A stretch of 64,000 nucleotides of DNA, taken from Pseudomonas furukawaii (GTDB lineage: Bacteria; Pseudomonadota; Gammaproteobacteria; Pseudomonadales; Pseudomonadaceae). The stretch covers positions 1 through 64,000 of the forward strand of contig NZ_AP014862.1 in assembly GCF_002355475.1 (NCBI RefSeq), read 5' to 3'. Each line of letters begins with the position of its first letter. Within the stretch, counting starts at the first letter, position 1. Shown here in pieces: positions 11,899 to 24,533 of this stretch. A program made the position numbers and the translations under genes. The notes beneath the pieces are model-generated. The model searched no databases, was not told the DNA's origin, and saw only the letters and a program-made list of their open reading frames with translations.

Positions 11899-12842
11899 TC
11901 TTGAGCCTCCAGCTTGGCCAGTACTTCGTCGCGCAGTTCAGGGGTGGCCATGGGGAAGCCGAGGCGGGCGCGCGCCTGCAGGTAGCTCTGCGCCACGGCG
12001 CGGGCCAGGGTCCGCACGCGCAGGATGTAGCGCTGGCGCTCGGTCACCGAGATGGCGCGACGGGCGTCCAGCAGGTTGAAGGTGTGGGAGGCCTTGAGGA
12101 CCATCTCGTAGGTCGGCAGCGGCAATTGCAGTTCGATCAGGCGATTGGCCTCGCTCTCGTAGAAATCGAAGAGCTCGAACAGCTTCGGCACGTTGGCGTG
12201 CTCGAAGTTGAAGGTGGACTGCTCCACTTCGTTCTGGTGGAAGACGTCGCCGTAGGTGACGGTGCCGAAGGGACCGTCGGTCCAGATCAGGTCGTAGACC
12301 GAGTCGACGCCTTGCAGGTACATGGCCAGGCGCTCCAGGCCATAGGTGATCTCGCCGGTCACCGGGTAGCACTCGATGCCGCCCACCTGCTGGAAATAGG
12401 TGAACTGGGTGACTTCCATGCCGTTCAGCCAGATCTCCCAACCCAGGCCCCAGGCGCCGAGGGTCGGCGATTCCCAGTTGTCCTCGACGAAGCGGATGTC
12501 GTGAACCAGCGGATCGATGCCGATCGCCTTCAGCGAGCCCAGGTACAGCTCCTGGAAGTTTTCCGGATTGGGCTTGAGGACCACCTGGAACTGGTAGTAG
12601 TGCTGCAGGCGGTTCGGGTTCTCGCCGTAGCGGCCGTCAGTCGGGCGGCGGGACGGCTGCACGTAGGCGGCGTTCCAGGTCTCCGGACCGATGGCACGGA
12701 GAAAGGTGGCGGTGTGGAAGGTACCGGCGCCCACTTCCATATCGTAGGGCTGGAGCACCACGCAGCCCTGCTCGGCCCAGTACTGCTGCAGGGCGAGGAT
12801 CAGGTCTTGGAAGGTGCGCACGGCAGGCGTAGTCTGGCTCAC
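11895..12842 (-). CDS. glyQ: glycyl-tRNA synthetase alpha subunit
   Basis: Catalytic subunit that forms glycyl-adenylate. The start is taken as GTG at 12842 ([15 protein letters not shown]), giving 315 residues as in other Pseudomonas; an open frame extends further upstream but has no family match. Conserved blocks include [18 protein letters not shown] near residue 27 and the class II region [20 protein letters not shown]. It is cotranscribed with glyS through a 4-nt overlap and runs divergently from tag. Confidence 0.96.
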   Translation of the reverse strand: MSQTTPAVRTFQDLILALQQYWAEQGCVVLQPYDMEVGAGTFHTATFLRAIGPETWNAAYVQPSRRPTDGRYGENPNRLQHYYQFQVVLKPNPENFQELYLGSLKAIGIDPLVHDIRFVEDNWESPTLGAWGLGWEIWLNGMEVTQFTYFQQVGGIECYPVTGEITYGLERLAMYLQGVDSVYDLIWTDGPFGTVTYGDVFHQNEVEQSTFNFEHANVPKLFELFDFYESEANRLIELQLPLPTYEMVLKASHTFNLLDARRAISVTERQRYILRVRTLARAVAQSYLQARARLGFPMATPELRDEVLAKLEAQE

Positions 12843-13011
12843 GAAATTTACCTGTGCTGGGCTTCGACGGAAAATCACGGAGTATACCTGATCGACTCCT
12901 GCCGAACCCAGCAACGCCAGGCGTTTCGGCGCCTGGCATCGCGTCGGCTCTGCGTAATGCGCATCCCTTGTGGCGGACGAGGTGCCAGTTCGGCTGGGTC
13001 ATTGCTGGGCA

Positions 13012-13027
13012 CTGTTTTTTTATACAG
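13012..13027. promoter_or_regulatory. LexA (SOS) box upstream of tag
   Basis: CTGTTTTTTTATACAG fits the LexA pattern CTG-N10-CAG with an AT-only centre and closely resembles the Pseudomonas consensus CTGTATAAATATACAG. It is flanked symmetrically by A and T (ACTG...CAGT). It ends 46 nt before the tag ATG, in the promoter zone, so binding would block transcription. Recognised by eye only. Confidence 0.7.
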
Positions 13028-13073
13028 TTGGACGCCTATAGTAGCGCTCCCCCACTTTCCAGGACGGATTGCC

Positions 13074-13625
13074 ATGACCCGCTGCTTCTGGTGCAACGAT
13101 GACCCGCTGTACATCGACTACCACGACACCGAGTGGGGCGTGCCCCTGCGAGACGCAGGCGCGCTCTTCGAACTGCTCCTGCTGGAGGGGTTCCAGGCCG
13201 GCCTGTCCTGGATCACCGTCCTCCGGAAGCGTGAGCGCTATCGCGAGGTGCTGTTCGGCTTCGACCCCAAGCGCCTGGCGGTGATGAGCGACGAAGAGAT
13301 CGAGCAGCGGATGCAGGACCCCGGCATCATCCGCAATCTGGCCAAGCTCCGGGCCGCGCGGCAGAACGCCCAGGCCTGGTTGCGCCAGGAAGACCCGGTG
13401 GCGCTGCTCTGGTCCTTCGTGGGGGGCGTGCCGAAGATCAACCACTTCAACGGCCGTGGCGAGGTGCCTGCGATCACCCCGGAAGCCGAGGCCATGAGCA
13501 AGTCGCTGAAGAAGGCCGGCTTCACCTTCGTAGGCCCGACCATCTGCTATGCCTTCATGCAGGCTTCCGGCATGGTCATGGACCACACCACCGACTGTTA
13601 TCGCTACCGGGAGCTCGTTGGCTGA
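13074..13625 (+). CDS. tag: DNA-3-methyladenine glycosylase I
   Basis: Base-excision enzyme that removes 3-methyladenine from alkylated DNA. The 183-residue protein has the zinc ligands C4, H17, H171 and C175 and the catalytic-pocket glutamate E38 (LLLLEGFQAG) known from E. coli Tag. An AGGA ribosome site precedes the ATG at 13074. It is a single gene transcribed away from glyQ, and the LexA-type box in its promoter suggests induction by DNA damage. Confidence 0.96.
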   Translation: MTRCFWCNDDPLYIDYHDTEWGVPLRDAGALFELLLLEGFQAGLSWITVLRKRERYREVLFGFDPKRLAVMSDEEIEQRMQDPGIIRNLAKLRAARQNAQAWLRQEDPVALLWSFVGGVPKINHFNGRGEVPAITPEAEAMSKSLKKAGFTFVGPTICYAFMQASGMVMDHTTDCYRYRELVG

Positions 13626-13681
13626 GGCGCCGGCGGCCTATCGCGGTAGAATGCGCGCTTTTCGATCACCTGGAGATGCCT

Positions 13682-14569
13682 GTGGATAAGCTCAAAGGCG
13701 CATTGGTCGTGGGCTTCCTGCGCCTCTTTGCCCTGCTCCCCTGGCGAGCCGTGCAGGCCGTGGGGGCCACCATCGGCTGGCTGATGTGGAAGCTGCCGAA
13801 CCGTTCCCGCGAGGTGGTACGGATCAACCTGTCCAAGTGTTTTCCCGAGCTGTCGCCGGCGGAGCTGGAGGAGCGGGTGGGACGCAGCCTGATGGACATC
13901 GGTCGTACCTTCACCGAGAGCGCCTGCGCCTGGATCTGGCCGGCGGAGAAGTCCATCGCCCTGGTGCGTGAGGTGGAAGGGCTTGATGTGCTCCACGAGG
14001 CCCTGGCCAGTGGCAAGGGTGTGGTCGGCATCACCAGCCACCTGGGCAACTGGGAAGTGCTGAACCACTTCTACTGCGACCAGTGCAAACCCATCATCTT
14101 CTACCGTCCGCCGAAGCTGAAGGCGGTGGATGAGCTGCTGCAGAAGCAGCGCGTCCAACTGGGCAACCGCGTGGCGCCCTCCACCAAGGAGGGGATCCTC
14201 AGCGTCATCAAGGAAGTACGCAAGGGCGGTGCCGTCGGCATTCCCGCCGACCCCGAGCCGAGCCTGTCCGCCGGGGTCTTCGTACCCTTCCTCGGCACCC
14301 AGGCGCTCACCAGCAAGTTCGTGCCCGGCATGCTGGCCGGCGGCAAGGCCCGGGGGGTTTTCCTGCATGCCTTGCGCCTGCCTGATGGCTCCGGCTTCAA
14401 GGTCATCCTGGAAGCGGCACCGGACGGCATGTACAGCGAGAACGTGGAAGAGGGCGTGGCGGCCATGAGCGCGGTGGTGGAAAAGTACGTGCGCGCTTAC
14501 CCGACCCAGTACATGTGGAGCATGAAGCGCTTCAAGAAGCGCCCCGAGGGCGAGAAGAAGTGGTACTGA
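13682..14569 (+). CDS. lpxL: lipid A late acyltransferase (LpxL/HtrB family)
   Basis: Inner-membrane enzyme that adds a secondary acyl chain, probably a laurate, to lipid A. The 295-residue protein has a hydrophobic N-terminal segment (about residues 8-36) and the H120-LGNW-E125 catalytic box of lysophospholipid acyltransferases. GTG at 13682 is preferred because GGAG sits 6 nt ahead of it. The ATG at 13676 directly abuts that GGAG and would add two residues. P. aeruginosa has two HtrB enzymes with different acyl positions, so the exact acyl chain is not assigned. Confidence 0.9.
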   Translation: MDKLKGALVVGFLRLFALLPWRAVQAVGATIGWLMWKLPNRSREVVRINLSKCFPELSPAELEERVGRSLMDIGRTFTESACAWIWPAEKSIALVREVEGLDVLHEALASGKGVVGITSHLGNWEVLNHFYCDQCKPIIFYRPPKLKAVDELLQKQRVQLGNRVAPSTKEGILSVIKEVRKGGAVGIPADPEPSLSAGVFVPFLGTQALTSKFVPGMLAGGKARGVFLHALRLPDGSGFKVILEAAPDGMYSENVEEGVAAMSAVVEKYVRAYPTQYMWSMKRFKKRPEGEKKWY

Positions 14570-14570
14570 C

Positions 14571-14598
14571 GAAGAAGGCGCCCGAGGGCGCCTTCTTC
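14571..14598 (+). terminator. hairpin after the acyltransferase gene
   Basis: GAAGAAGGCGCC, CGAG, GGCGCCTTCTTC: a perfect 12-bp stem beginning 1 nt after the stop codon. The only T-rich stretch is within the 3' arm. Confidence 0.75.
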
Positions 14599-14677
14599 AT
14601 GCCAACGGCGGGCTTGTGCGCTTTCGCGATTGACCGTATTAACCTTGCAGCGAACCGGCTCAGGACCCAGCGATCCC

Positions 14678-14944
14678 ATGGCGAACCAGCGGCAATATCC
14701 CCGAACTCCGATGAAGTGCAGGATCAAGATCAGCCACCCCAGCTTCGGCGACCTGATCGCCCAGACCCGTGACCTGTCCGATGGCGGCGTCTATGTCCGC
14801 CACCCCGACCTGGCCGCCCTGTCCGTGGGCAGCATCGTTTCCGGTCAGGTGCAGGACCTGCCGATCGAGGCGCCGATCCTGCAGATGGAAGTGATGCGGG
14901 TGGATGCCGAGGGCGCCGGCTTCCGTTTCATCGAGCGCGACTAA
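14678..14944 (+). CDS. PilZ-domain protein
   Basis: Stand-alone PilZ domain of 88 residues, a family that binds cyclic di-GMP. Both halves of the binding signature are present: R5-QYP-R9 (RxxxR) and D32-L-S-DG-G37 (D/NxSxxG), so nucleotide binding is likely. The start MANQRQYPRTP is chosen because it places RxxxR at the N-terminus as in homologues; the ribosome site (AGGA, 12 nt upstream) is weak. It corresponds in position to PA0012 of P. aeruginosa. The regulated process is unknown. Confidence 0.88.
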   Translation: MANQRQYPRTPMKCRIKISHPSFGDLIAQTRDLSDGGVYVRHPDLAALSVGSIVSGQVQDLPIEAPILQMEVMRVDAEGAGFRFIERD

Positions 14945-15035
14945 GCCTTCGCTGCGCAGATGCGCCTAATTGGCGTCGGGTCCCGCCGATGCGTGGTCGG
15001 CCCGCCCGTGAGGCCGCCGGGAGGCGCGCTCGCCA

Positions 15036-15359
15036 TCAGGCCGGCGAGCTGCCGCGCTTCTCCAGACGTTTCAGAAAGACCGTCATCTCCTTCTCCGCCT
15101 GCTTGTCGCCATGGGCCCGGGCAGCCGCCAGGCCCTCGGTCCAGGCGTCGCGGGCTGCGCCGAGGTCGCCCTGGGCTTCCAGCGCCTTGCCCAGCAGTTT
15201 CCAGGCAGCGGAGTACTTCGGGTCCTGTTCCACGCAGCGGCGCAGGTGCATCGCCGCGGTGGCGGTGTCCCCCTGGTCCAGGTAGCCCTTGCCCAGTCCG
15301 AAGCGCAGCAGGGGGTTGTCCACCCCCTTGGCCAGCATCTTTTCCAGTCCTTCGAGCAT
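15036..15359 (-). CDS. small tetratricopeptide-repeat protein
   Basis: A 107-residue cytoplasmic protein with about two TPR units: NPLLRFGLGKGYLDQGD...AAMHLRRCVEQDPKY and SAAWKLLGKALEAQGDLGAARDAWTEGL, followed by a charged helix ending KRLEKRGSSPA. TPRs mediate protein-protein contacts; the partner is unknown. It starts 12 nt after trkA on the same strand and is probably the last gene of the def-fmt-rsmB-trkA series. Confidence 0.85.
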   Translation of the reverse strand: MLEGLEKMLAKGVDNPLLRFGLGKGYLDQGDTATAAMHLRRCVEQDPKYSAAWKLLGKALEAQGDLGAARDAWTEGLAAARAHGDKQAEKEMTVFLKRLEKRGSSPA

Positions 15360-15371
15360 GGCGAGCTTCCT

Positions 15372-16745
15372 TTAGAAGAAGGTGAGACCGACCTGGAACA
15401 GACGCTCGGCATCGCGGATGTACTTCTTGTCCACCAGGAAGAGGATCACGTGGTCGCCGGACTCGATCACCGTGTCGTCGTGGGCGATCAGCACTTCCTC
15501 GTCGCGGATGATGGCGCCGATGGTCGTGCCCGGTGGCAGTGCGATGTCTTCGATGCGCTTGCCCACCACCTTGCTCGACTTGGCGTCGCCGTGGGCGATG
15601 GCCTCGATGGCCTCGGCCGCGCCCCTGCGCAGGGAGTGCACGCTGACGATGTCGCCGCGGCGCACGTGGGTCAGCAGGGTGCCGATGGTGGCCAGTTGGG
15701 GGCTGATGGCGATGTCGATGTCGCCGCCCTGCACCAGGTCCACGTAGGCGGGGTTGTTGATGAGGGTCATCACCTTGCGTGCGCCCAGGCGCTTGGCCAG
15801 CAGCGAGGACATGATGTTGGCTTCGTCGTCGTTGGTCAGCGACAGGAAGATGTCGGCGTCGCTGATGTTCTCCTCCACCAGCAGGTCGCGGTCGGAGGCG
15901 CTGCCCTGCAGCACGATGGTGCTGTCCAGGACTTCGGAGAGATGCCGGCAGCGGGCCGGGTTCATCTCGATGATCTTCACCTGGTAGCGGCTTTCGATGG
16001 CTTCGGCCAGGCGCTCGCCGATGTGGCCGCCGCCGGCGATCACGACACGCTTGTAGCTGTCCTCCAAGCGTCGAAGTTCGCTCATCACTGCGCGGATATG
16101 GGCCTTGGCGGCGATGAAGAAGACCTCGTCATCGGCCTCGATCACGGTGTCGCCCTTGGGCAGGATGGGCCGGTTGCGGCGGAAGATGGCCGCCACGCGG
16201 GTGTCCACGTTGGGCATGTGCTCGCGGATCTGGCGCAGCTCCTGGCCCACCAGCGGGCCGCCGTAGTAGGCCTTGACCCCCACCAGCTGGGCCTTGCCCT
16301 CGGCGAAGTCGATCACCTGCAGGGCGCCGGGGTACTCGATGAGGCGCTTGATGTAGTTGGTGACCACCTGCTCGGGGCTGATCAGCACGTCCACCGGTAT
16401 GGCTTCGTTGTCGAACAGGCCGGCGCGGGTCAGGTAGGCGGCTTCCCGCACCCGGGCGATCTTGGTGGGTGTGGAGAAGAGCGTGTAGGCGACCTGGCAG
16501 GCGACCATGTTCACCTCGTCGCTGTTGGTCACCGCCACCAGCATGTCCGCATCGTCGGCCCCGGCCTGGCGCAGCACGGTGGGAAAGGAGCCGCGTCCCT
16601 GCACGGTGCGGATGTCGAGGCGGTCGCCCAGGTCGCGCAGGCGATCGCCATCGGTGTCCACCACCGTGATGTCGTTGGCTTCGCCGGACAGGTGTTCCGC
16701 CAGGGTTCCACCGACCTGGCCCGCACCGAGAATGATGATCTTCAC
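15372..16745 (-). CDS. trkA: Trk potassium uptake regulatory protein TrkA
   Basis: Cytoplasmic NAD(H)-binding regulator of the TrkH/TrkG potassium channel. The 457-residue protein has a tandem RCK layout: a first Rossmann motif at the N-terminus (GAGQVG, residues 7-12), TrkA-C, a second Rossmann motif (GGGHIGERL near 235) and a second TrkA-C. This doubled architecture is normal for TrkA. It lies 11 nt after rsmB on the minus strand. Confidence 0.96.
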   Translation of the reverse strand: MKIIILGAGQVGGTLAEHLSGEANDITVVDTDGDRLRDLGDRLDIRTVQGRGSFPTVLRQAGADDADMLVAVTNSDEVNMVACQVAYTLFSTPTKIARVREAAYLTRAGLFDNEAIPVDVLISPEQVVTNYIKRLIEYPGALQVIDFAEGKAQLVGVKAYYGGPLVGQELRQIREHMPNVDTRVAAIFRRNRPILPKGDTVIEADDEVFFIAAKAHIRAVMSELRRLEDSYKRVVIAGGGHIGERLAEAIESRYQVKIIEMNPARCRHLSEVLDSTIVLQGSASDRDLLVEENISDADIFLSLTNDDEANIMSSLLAKRLGARKVMTLINNPAYVDLVQGGDIDIAISPQLATIGTLLTHVRRGDIVSVHSLRRGAAEAIEAIAHGDAKSSKVVGKRIEDIALPPGTTIGAIIRDEEVLIAHDDTVIESGDHVILFLVDKKYIRDAERLFQVGLTFF

Positions 16746-16756
16746 TGCTCGCTCCG

Positions 16757-18070
16757 TTAGCCGCGCACTGAGGCGGCGATCTTGATCAGCTTGGCATAGT
16801 AGAACCCGTCATGGCCGTCTTCCTGCGCCAGCAACTGGCGGCCATGGGGCTGCTTGAGTCCGTAGGGTCCCGGGATGTCCAACTCGCGAGCGCCGGGGGT
16901 GCGGGCGAGGAAGGCGGCGATGTTCTCGCTGTTTTCCCGGGGCAAGGTCGAGCAGGTGGCGTAGAGCAGCACGCCACCCACGTCCAGCGTGGGCCAGAGG
17001 GCGTCCAGCAGCTCGCCCTGGAGCTGGGCCAGGGCGGCGATGTCGGCTTCCTGGCGGGTGAGCTTGATATCCGGGTGGCGGCGGATCACGCCGGTGGCGG
17101 AGCAGGGGGCGTCCAGCAGGATGCGCTGGAAGGGCTTGCCGTCCCACCAGCTCGCGGTATCGCGACCGTCGGCGGCGATCAGTCGGGCGTCCAGCCCCAG
17201 GCGCTGGAGGTTCTCGCGCACCCGCACCAGGCGGCTTTCCTCCAGGTCGACGGCGACCACCTCGGCGAGGCCGGGCTCGGCCTCCAGCAGGTGGCAGGTC
17301 TTGCCGCCGGGCGCGCAACAGGCGTCCAGCACGCGTTGTCCGGGGGCCAGTTCGAGGAGGTCGGCGGCCAGTTGCGCGGCTTCGTCCTGCACGCTGACGC
17401 GACCCTCGGCGAAGCCCGGCAGGGTCTTCACGTCGCGAGCTTCCACCAGGCGGATGCCGTCGCGGCTATAGCGGCACGCCTCGGCGGCGATGCCGGCGGC
17501 GGCCAGTTCGTCCAGGTAGGCGTCGCGGCTGCCATGGCGGCGGTTGACCCTCAGGATCAGCGGCGGGTGGGCGTTGTTGGCGGCGCAGATCGCTTCCCAG
17601 TGCTCGGGCCAGGCGGCCTTGAGGGCCTTCTGCAGCCAACGTGGGTGGGCGGTACGCACCATCGGGTCGCGGGCCAACTCGTCGAGGATCGACGCGCCCT
17701 GGCGCTGGGCGTTGCGCAGCACGGCGTTGAGCAGGCCCTTGGCCCAGGGCTTCTTCAGTTTGTCGACGCAGCCGACGGTCTCGCCGAGCGCCGCGTGGGC
17801 CGGGATGCGGGTGTGGAAGAGCTGGTAGAGGCCCACCAGCAGCAGGGCTTCCACGTCCTTGTCGGTGGCCTTGAACGGCTTCTGCAGGAGGCGCTCAGCC
17901 AGGGCCGAGAGGCGTGGCTGCCAACGGGCGGTGCCGAAGGCCAGGTCCTGCGCCAGGGCGCGGTCGCGGGGCTCCACCTTGTCCAGCAGCGGCGGCAGGC
18001 TGCCACCCAGGGAGGCCTTGCCGTTGAGCACGGCGGCCAGGGCGCGGGCGGCGGCGAGGCGAGGGTTCAT
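16757..18070 (-). CDS. rsmB: 16S rRNA (cytosine-967-C5)-methyltransferase
   Basis: Methylates C967 of 16S rRNA with SAM. The 437-residue protein has an N-terminal NusB-like RNA-binding domain and a Rossmann methyltransferase domain with [10 protein letters not shown] (motif I), [15 protein letters not shown] (motif IV) and the YATCS motif whose cysteine is catalytic. The ATG at 18070 overlaps the fmt stop by 4 nt, so the frame open further upstream (to 18172, inside fmt) is not used. Also known as sun or rrmB. Confidence 0.96.
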   Translation of the reverse strand: MNPRLAAARALAAVLNGKASLGGSLPPLLDKVEPRDRALAQDLAFGTARWQPRLSALAERLLQKPFKATDKDVEALLLVGLYQLFHTRIPAHAALGETVGCVDKLKKPWAKGLLNAVLRNAQRQGASILDELARDPMVRTAHPRWLQKALKAAWPEHWEAICAANNAHPPLILRVNRRHGSRDAYLDELAAAGIAAEACRYSRDGIRLVEARDVKTLPGFAEGRVSVQDEAAQLAADLLELAPGQRVLDACCAPGGKTCHLLEAEPGLAEVVAVDLEESRLVRVRENLQRLGLDARLIAADGRDTASWWDGKPFQRILLDAPCSATGVIRRHPDIKLTRQEADIAALAQLQGELLDALWPTLDVGGVLLYATCSTLPRENSENIAAFLARTPGARELDIPGPYGLKQPHGRQLLAQEDGHDGFYYAKLIKIAASVRG

Positions 18071-19011
18071 GCGCCCAGCACCTTGCCGACGGCGAACTGC
18101 TCGCGGCGGCTGTTGTACAGGTCGGCGAAGCCCAGGGGCTTGCCGCCCGGCAATTGCAGGCGGGTCAGGCACAGGGCGCCATCGCCGCAGGCCACGGTGA
18201 GGCCATCCTTGCTGGCGGCCAGTACCTGCCCGGGCTGGCCCCGGCCTTCGCCCGGGGCGGCGGCGAGGACCTTGAGCGGCTGGCCGTCGAGGAGGGTGTG
18301 GCAGATGGGCCAGGGATTGAAGGCGCGCACCAGGCGTTCCAGTTCGGCGGCCGGGCGGCTCCAGTCGAGGCGCGCCTCGTCCTTGTTCAGCTTGTGGGCA
18401 TAGTTGGCCAGGGCATCGTCCTGCACCTCGCCCACCAGCGTGCCGGCGGCCAGGCCCTCGATGGCCTCGAGCACGGCCCGGGGCCCAAGCTGGGCGAGGC
18501 GGTCATGGAGGCTGCCGCCGGTGTCGGAGTCGGAGATCGGGGTGCTGACCTTGAGCAGCATGGGACCGGTGTCCAGGCCGGCCTCCATCTGCATCACGGT
18601 CACGCCGCTCTCGGCATCGCCCGCCTGCACCGCCCGCTGGATGGGCGCAGCGCCGCGCCAGCGCGGCAGCAGCGAGGCGTGGCTGTTGATGCAGCCCAGG
18701 CGCGGGGTGTCCAGCACCGCCTGGGGCAGGATCAGGCCGTAGGCCACGACCACCATCAGGTCGGCGCCCAGGGCCCTGAGTTCGTCCTGGGCGGCGGCAT
18801 CGCGCAGGGTCGGCGGCTGCAGCACCGGGATACCGTGTTCCACGGCCAGTTGCTTGACCGGGCTCGGCATCAGCTTCTGGCCACGGCCGGCCGGCCGGTC
18901 GGGCTGGGTGTAGACGGCGATGACCTGGTGACGGGAGCCCAGCAGGGCCTTGAGGTGCTCGGCGGCGAATTCCGGGGTGCCGGCAAAGATGAGTCGCAGT
19001 GGCTCGGTCAT
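18067..19011 (-). CDS. fmt: methionyl-tRNA formyltransferase
   Basis: Formylates initiator Met-tRNA using 10-formyl-tetrahydrofolate. The 314-residue protein has the N-terminal formyltransferase fold with the SLLP motif in [13 protein letters not shown] and a C-terminal OB-like domain. It starts [20 protein letters not shown], the family N-terminus. It is coupled to rsmB by ATGA and follows def, the deformylase that removes the same formyl group. Confidence 0.97.
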   Translation of the reverse strand: MTEPLRLIFAGTPEFAAEHLKALLGSRHQVIAVYTQPDRPAGRGQKLMPSPVKQLAVEHGIPVLQPPTLRDAAAQDELRALGADLMVVVAYGLILPQAVLDTPRLGCINSHASLLPRWRGAAPIQRAVQAGDAESGVTVMQMEAGLDTGPMLLKVSTPISDSDTGGSLHDRLAQLGPRAVLEAIEGLAAGTLVGEVQDDALANYAHKLNKDEARLDWSRPAAELERLVRAFNPWPICHTLLDGQPLKVLAAAPGEGRGQPGQVLAASKDGLTVACGDGALCLTRLQLPGGKPLGFADLYNSRREQFAVGKVLGA

Positions 19012-19067
19012 GGGTACTTACCAAAAAGAAAAGGCTTGCCGGGGCAAGCCTTTGGGACAGGTGGGCA

Positions 19068-19574
19068 TCAAGCCTGGAGGCGATGCTGCTTTTCCAGCTT
19101 CTTCTTGATGCGGTCGCGCTTGAGGGACGACAGGTAGTCGACGAAGAGCTTGCCGTTGAGGTGGTCGCATTCGTGCTGGATGCACACGGCCAGCAGGCCT
19201 TCCGCGATCAGCTCGTAAGGCTGGCCGTCACGGTCCAGGGCCTTGATCTTCACCTTTTGCGGGCGGTCGACGTTCTCGTAGAAGCCGGGTACCGACAGGC
19301 AGCCTTCCTGGTACTGGTCCATTTCCTCGGTGAGGGGCTCGAACTCCGGGTTGATGAAGACCCGGGGCTCGGACTTGTCCTCGGACAGGTCCATCACCAC
19401 CACGCGCTTGTGCACATTCACCTGGGTGGCGGCCAGGCCGATACCCGGGGCGGCGTACATGGTTTCGAACATGTCGTCGATCAGCGTGCGGATGGAGTCG
19501 TCCACCACATCCACCGGTTTGGCGATGGTGCGCAGCCGCGGATCGGGGAATTCGAGAATGTTCAGAATCGCCAT
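19068..19574 (-). CDS. def: peptide deformylase
   Basis: Removes the N-formyl group from nascent proteins. The 168-residue metalloenzyme has all three motifs: GIGLAATQV (44-52), EGCLSVP with ligand C92, and HECDH with ligands H134 and H138 and catalytic E135. Start [16 protein letters not shown] at 19574; the frame is open further upstream but that part is unrelated. First gene of the def-fmt-rsmB-trkA series, divergent from the LysM gene across 141 nt that must hold both promoters. Confidence 0.97.
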   Translation of the reverse strand: MAILNILEFPDPRLRTIAKPVDVVDDSIRTLIDDMFETMYAAPGIGLAATQVNVHKRVVVMDLSEDKSEPRVFINPEFEPLTEEMDQYQEGCLSVPGFYENVDRPQKVKIKALDRDGQPYELIAEGLLAVCIQHECDHLNGKLFVDYLSSLKRDRIKKKLEKQHRLQA

Positions 19575-19715
19575 ATGCGTTTGTGATGCACTTGTGGAAT
19601 AAGTTGAAAATCCGCTGCTAAGATGGTGAGCAGCATCGAAAAACGGCTGCAGAGCCCGGTTGGGGCGGCTCTCAGGGCGTTTCATGTGAATGAACATAAT
19701 AAAGGGATTCACCGC

Positions 19716-20741
19716 ATGAGGAAATCACTACTCGCCCTGCTGCTCCTGGCTGCCAGTGGGCTGACCCAGGCTGCGGTGGAGCTCAAGGAGGGCCATCCGG
19801 AGCGTTACACGGTGGTCCGGGGCGATACGCTCTGGGACATTTCCGGCAAGTTCCTCCGCCAGCCGTGGAAGTGGCCGGAGATCTGGCACGCCAACCCCCA
19901 GATCGAGAACCCGCACCTCATCTATCCCGGCGATGTCCTCAGCCTGGTCTACGTCGATGGCCAGCCGCGCCTGATGCTCAACCGTGGTGACTCCCGCGGC
20001 ACCATCAAGCTCTCCCCCAAGGTGCGCAGCACGCCCATGGCGGAGGCGATTCCCACCATTCCGCTGGAAGCCATCAACGCCTTCCTGCTGACCAACCGCA
20101 TCGTCGACGATCCCAAGGAGTTCGAGGCCGCACCCTATATCGTCGCCGGCAATGCCGAACGCGTGGTCAGCGGTGCCGGTGATCGGGTCTACGCCCGTGG
20201 CAACTTCTCCCAGGAGCAGCCGGCCTACGGCATCTTCCGCCAGGGCAAGACCTACATCGACCCCGAGACCAAGGAATTCCTCGGCATCAACGCCGACGAC
20301 ATCGGCGGCGGCGAGATGGTGGCGGACGAAGGCGATATCGGCACCCTGCAGTTGACCCGCTCGACCCAGGAAGTACGCCTGGGCGACCGCCTGTTCCCCA
20401 CCGAGGAGCGGGCGATCAATTCCACCTTCATGCCCAGCGCGCCGGCCCGGGATGTCAGCGGCGTGATCCTCGATGTGCCCCGTGGCGTGACCCAGATCGG
20501 CCAGTTCGACGTGGTCACCATCAACAAGGGCAAGCGCGACGGCCTGGTGGAGGGCAACGTGCTGGCGGTCTACAAGACCGGCGAGACCGTGCGTGATCGC
20601 GTGACCGACGAGTTCATCAAGATCCCGGACGAGCGCGCCGGCCTGCTCATGGTGTTCCGCACCTACGACAAGCTGAGCTATGGCCTGGTCCTGGCCGCCA
20701 CCCGCCAGTTGGCGGTGTTGGACAAGGTACACAACCCGTAA
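19716..20741 (+). CDS. secreted LysM-domain protein
   Basis: A 341-residue exported protein. A signal peptide ([19 protein letters not shown]) is followed by a LysM domain at about residues 35-85 ([19 protein letters not shown]...[12 protein letters not shown]), which binds peptidoglycan. The large C-terminal part has no motif I recognise. Position between def and dprA matches PA0020, of the same length. A peptidoglycan-associated periplasmic role is inferred. It is followed by a strong terminator. Confidence 0.92.
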   Translation: MRKSLLALLLLAASGLTQAAVELKEGHPERYTVVRGDTLWDISGKFLRQPWKWPEIWHANPQIENPHLIYPGDVLSLVYVDGQPRLMLNRGDSRGTIKLSPKVRSTPMAEAIPTIPLEAINAFLLTNRIVDDPKEFEAAPYIVAGNAERVVSGAGDRVYARGNFSQEQPAYGIFRQGKTYIDPETKEFLGINADDIGGGEMVADEGDIGTLQLTRSTQEVRLGDRLFPTEERAINSTFMPSAPARDVSGVILDVPRGVTQIGQFDVVTINKGKRDGLVEGNVLAVYKTGETVRDRVTDEFIKIPDERAGLLMVFRTYDKLSYGLVLAATRQLAVLDKVHNP

Positions 20742-20747
20742 CACCTG

Positions 20748-20771
20748 CAAGCCCCCGCCTCCGGGGGCTTG
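20748..20771 (+). terminator. terminator of the LysM gene
   Basis: CAAGCCCCCG, 4-nt loop, CGGGGGCTTG followed by TTGTATT; a perfect 10-bp stem 7 nt after the stop. Confidence 0.88.
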
Positions 20772-20824
20772 TTGTATTGATGGCGGTCCTGCCGCGATTG
20801 CGGCGCGATCAAGGATTGATCGGG

Positions 20825-21919
20825 ATGACCGCCCTCTCACCCGCCGAGCTGGAAGCCCGGCTCCGCCTGCACCACCTCCCCGAACTTGGCGCCGCCCGCT
20901 TCCGTCGCCTGATGGACGCCTTCGGTTCGGCCTCCGCTGCCCTCAGCGCCCCCGCGTCCGCCTGGCGCGCCCTGGGGCTTCCCGCCTGCTCCGCCGAACC
21001 CCGTCGCAGCCCGGAGATCCGTGAAGCCGCCGCCAGGGCCCTCGCCTGGCTGGAAAGCCCCGGGCACCACCTGCTGTGCTGGGACCACCCGTCCTACCCG
21101 GCACTGCTGGCCGAGCTGAACAACGCTCCGCCGCTGCTCTACGTGGCCGGTGAGCCCGCCTTGCTGGAGCGTCCGCAACTGGCCCTGGTGGGCAGCCGAC
21201 GCGCCAGCGCGCCCGGCCTCGATACGGCCCGGGCCTTCGCCCGCAGCCTGGCCGGCGGTGGCTTCGTCATCACCAGCGGGTTGGCCCTGGGCATCGACGG
21301 CGCGGCCCATCGGGGCGCACTGGACGTGTCCGGCGCCACGGTGGCGGTGCTCGGAACCGGCTTGCAGCGCCTCTACCCCAACCGGCATCGCGGCCTGGCC
21401 CGGGAGATTCTCGACGCAGGCGGTGCCCTGGTGTCCGAGCTTCCTCTGGACTGCCCGCCCCAGCCCGGCAACTTCCCCAGGCGAAACCGCATCATCAGTG
21501 GCCTGTCCCTGGGCGTTCTGGTGGTGGAGGCCAGTCCCTCCAGCGGCTCCCTGATCACCGCGCGGCTGGCCGCCGAACAGGGCCGCGAGGTCTACGCCAT
21601 CCCCGGCTCCATTCACCACCCTGGCGCCCGGGGCTGCCACCAGCTGATCCGCGAGGGGGCCGCGCTGGTGGAGCGGGTGGAGGACATACTCGACACCCTG
21701 CGCGGCTGGCAGGCGCTGCCCCCGGCCGAGGAGCATTCCTCTCCCGCCGCCGAAGCACATCCGCTGCTGGCCCTGCTGCGGGCGGCACCCCATACCAGCG
21801 AAGGATTGGCGGCCGCCAGCGGCTGGGCCTTGCCGCGAGTGCTGGCGGAGCTCACCGATCTTGAGCTGCAGGGCCGCGTCGCCCGGGAGGCGGGTGGCTG
21901 GGTGCATCGCGTCGGTTGA
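20825..21919 (+). CDS. dprA: DNA-processing protein DprA
   Basis: Single-strand DNA-binding protein that loads RecA during natural transformation. The 364-residue protein has the Rossmann-like DprA core with [26 protein letters not shown] and [12 protein letters not shown], and a C-terminal winged-helix-like region (about residues 310-364). ATG at 20825 has AAGG about 8 nt upstream. It runs in the same direction as tsaC, 41 nt away, an arrangement common in gammaproteobacteria. Also called Smf. Confidence 0.94.
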   Translation: MTALSPAELEARLRLHHLPELGAARFRRLMDAFGSASAALSAPASAWRALGLPACSAEPRRSPEIREAAARALAWLESPGHHLLCWDHPSYPALLAELNNAPPLLYVAGEPALLERPQLALVGSRRASAPGLDTARAFARSLAGGGFVITSGLALGIDGAAHRGALDVSGATVAVLGTGLQRLYPNRHRGLAREILDAGGALVSELPLDCPPQPGNFPRRNRIISGLSLGVLVVEASPSSGSLITARLAAEQGREVYAIPGSIHHPGARGCHQLIREGAALVERVEDILDTLRGWQALPPAEEHSSPAAEAHPLLALLRAAPHTSEGLAAASGWALPRVLAELTDLELQGRVAREAGGWVHRVG

Positions 21920-21960
21920 GCCCTGTACACTTTCCGCCATTCGATTGGTGGGAGCCTGTG

Positions 21961-22504
21961 ATGGTCAGCAAGTGGCGAGTGCAGCAAGTGGCGCGGGTGG
22001 TGCGTGAGGGCGGCGTGATCGCCTACCCCACCGAGGCGGTCTGGGGGCTGGGTTGCGATCCCTGGAACGAGGAGGCGGTGTACCGCCTGCTGGCGCTGAA
22101 GGAGCGTCCGGTGGAGAAGGGCCTGATCCTGGTGGCCGACGATATCCAGCAGTTCGACTTCCTCCTGGAAGGCCTGCCGGGTGCCTGGATCGATCAGTTG
22201 CTCGCCAGTTGGCCGGGGCCCAACACCTGGCTGGTGCCGCACCAGGACCTGCTGCCCGAGTGGGTCACAGGCCAGCACGACAGCGTCGCCCTGCGGGTCA
22301 GCGCCCATCCGCTGGTGCGCGAGCTCTGCGCCCTGACCGGCCCGCTGATCTCCACCTCCGCCAACCCGTCCGGTCGCCCGGCTGCCTGTTCGCGCCTGCG
22401 GGTGCAGCAGTACTTCGGCGATGACCTGGACGCGGTGCTGGGTGGCGCCCTGGGCGGGCGCCGCAATCCCAGCGTGATCCGCGACCTGGTCAGTGGCCGC
22501 GTGA

Positions 22505-22515
<11 letters not shown>
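21961..22515 (+). CDS. tsaC: threonylcarbamoyl-AMP synthase (YrdC family)
   Basis: Makes threonylcarbamoyl-adenylate from threonine, bicarbonate and ATP for the t6A37 modification of ANN-decoding tRNAs. The 184-residue single-domain protein has [28 protein letters not shown] and [11 protein letters not shown], the nucleotide and threonine pocket motifs. GGGAG lies 6 nt before the ATG at 21961. Its last 11 bases overlap the 3' end of the convergent qor gene. Confidence 0.95.

Positions 22516-24532
<2,017 letters not shown>

Positions 24533-24533
<1 letters not shown>

Noticed and set aside
14571-14598. The 12-bp palindrome after the acyltransferase gene as an insertion or attachment site
   Set aside because: It directly follows a stop codon and behaves as an ordinary terminator-like hairpin; no duplicated target or second copy is seen.
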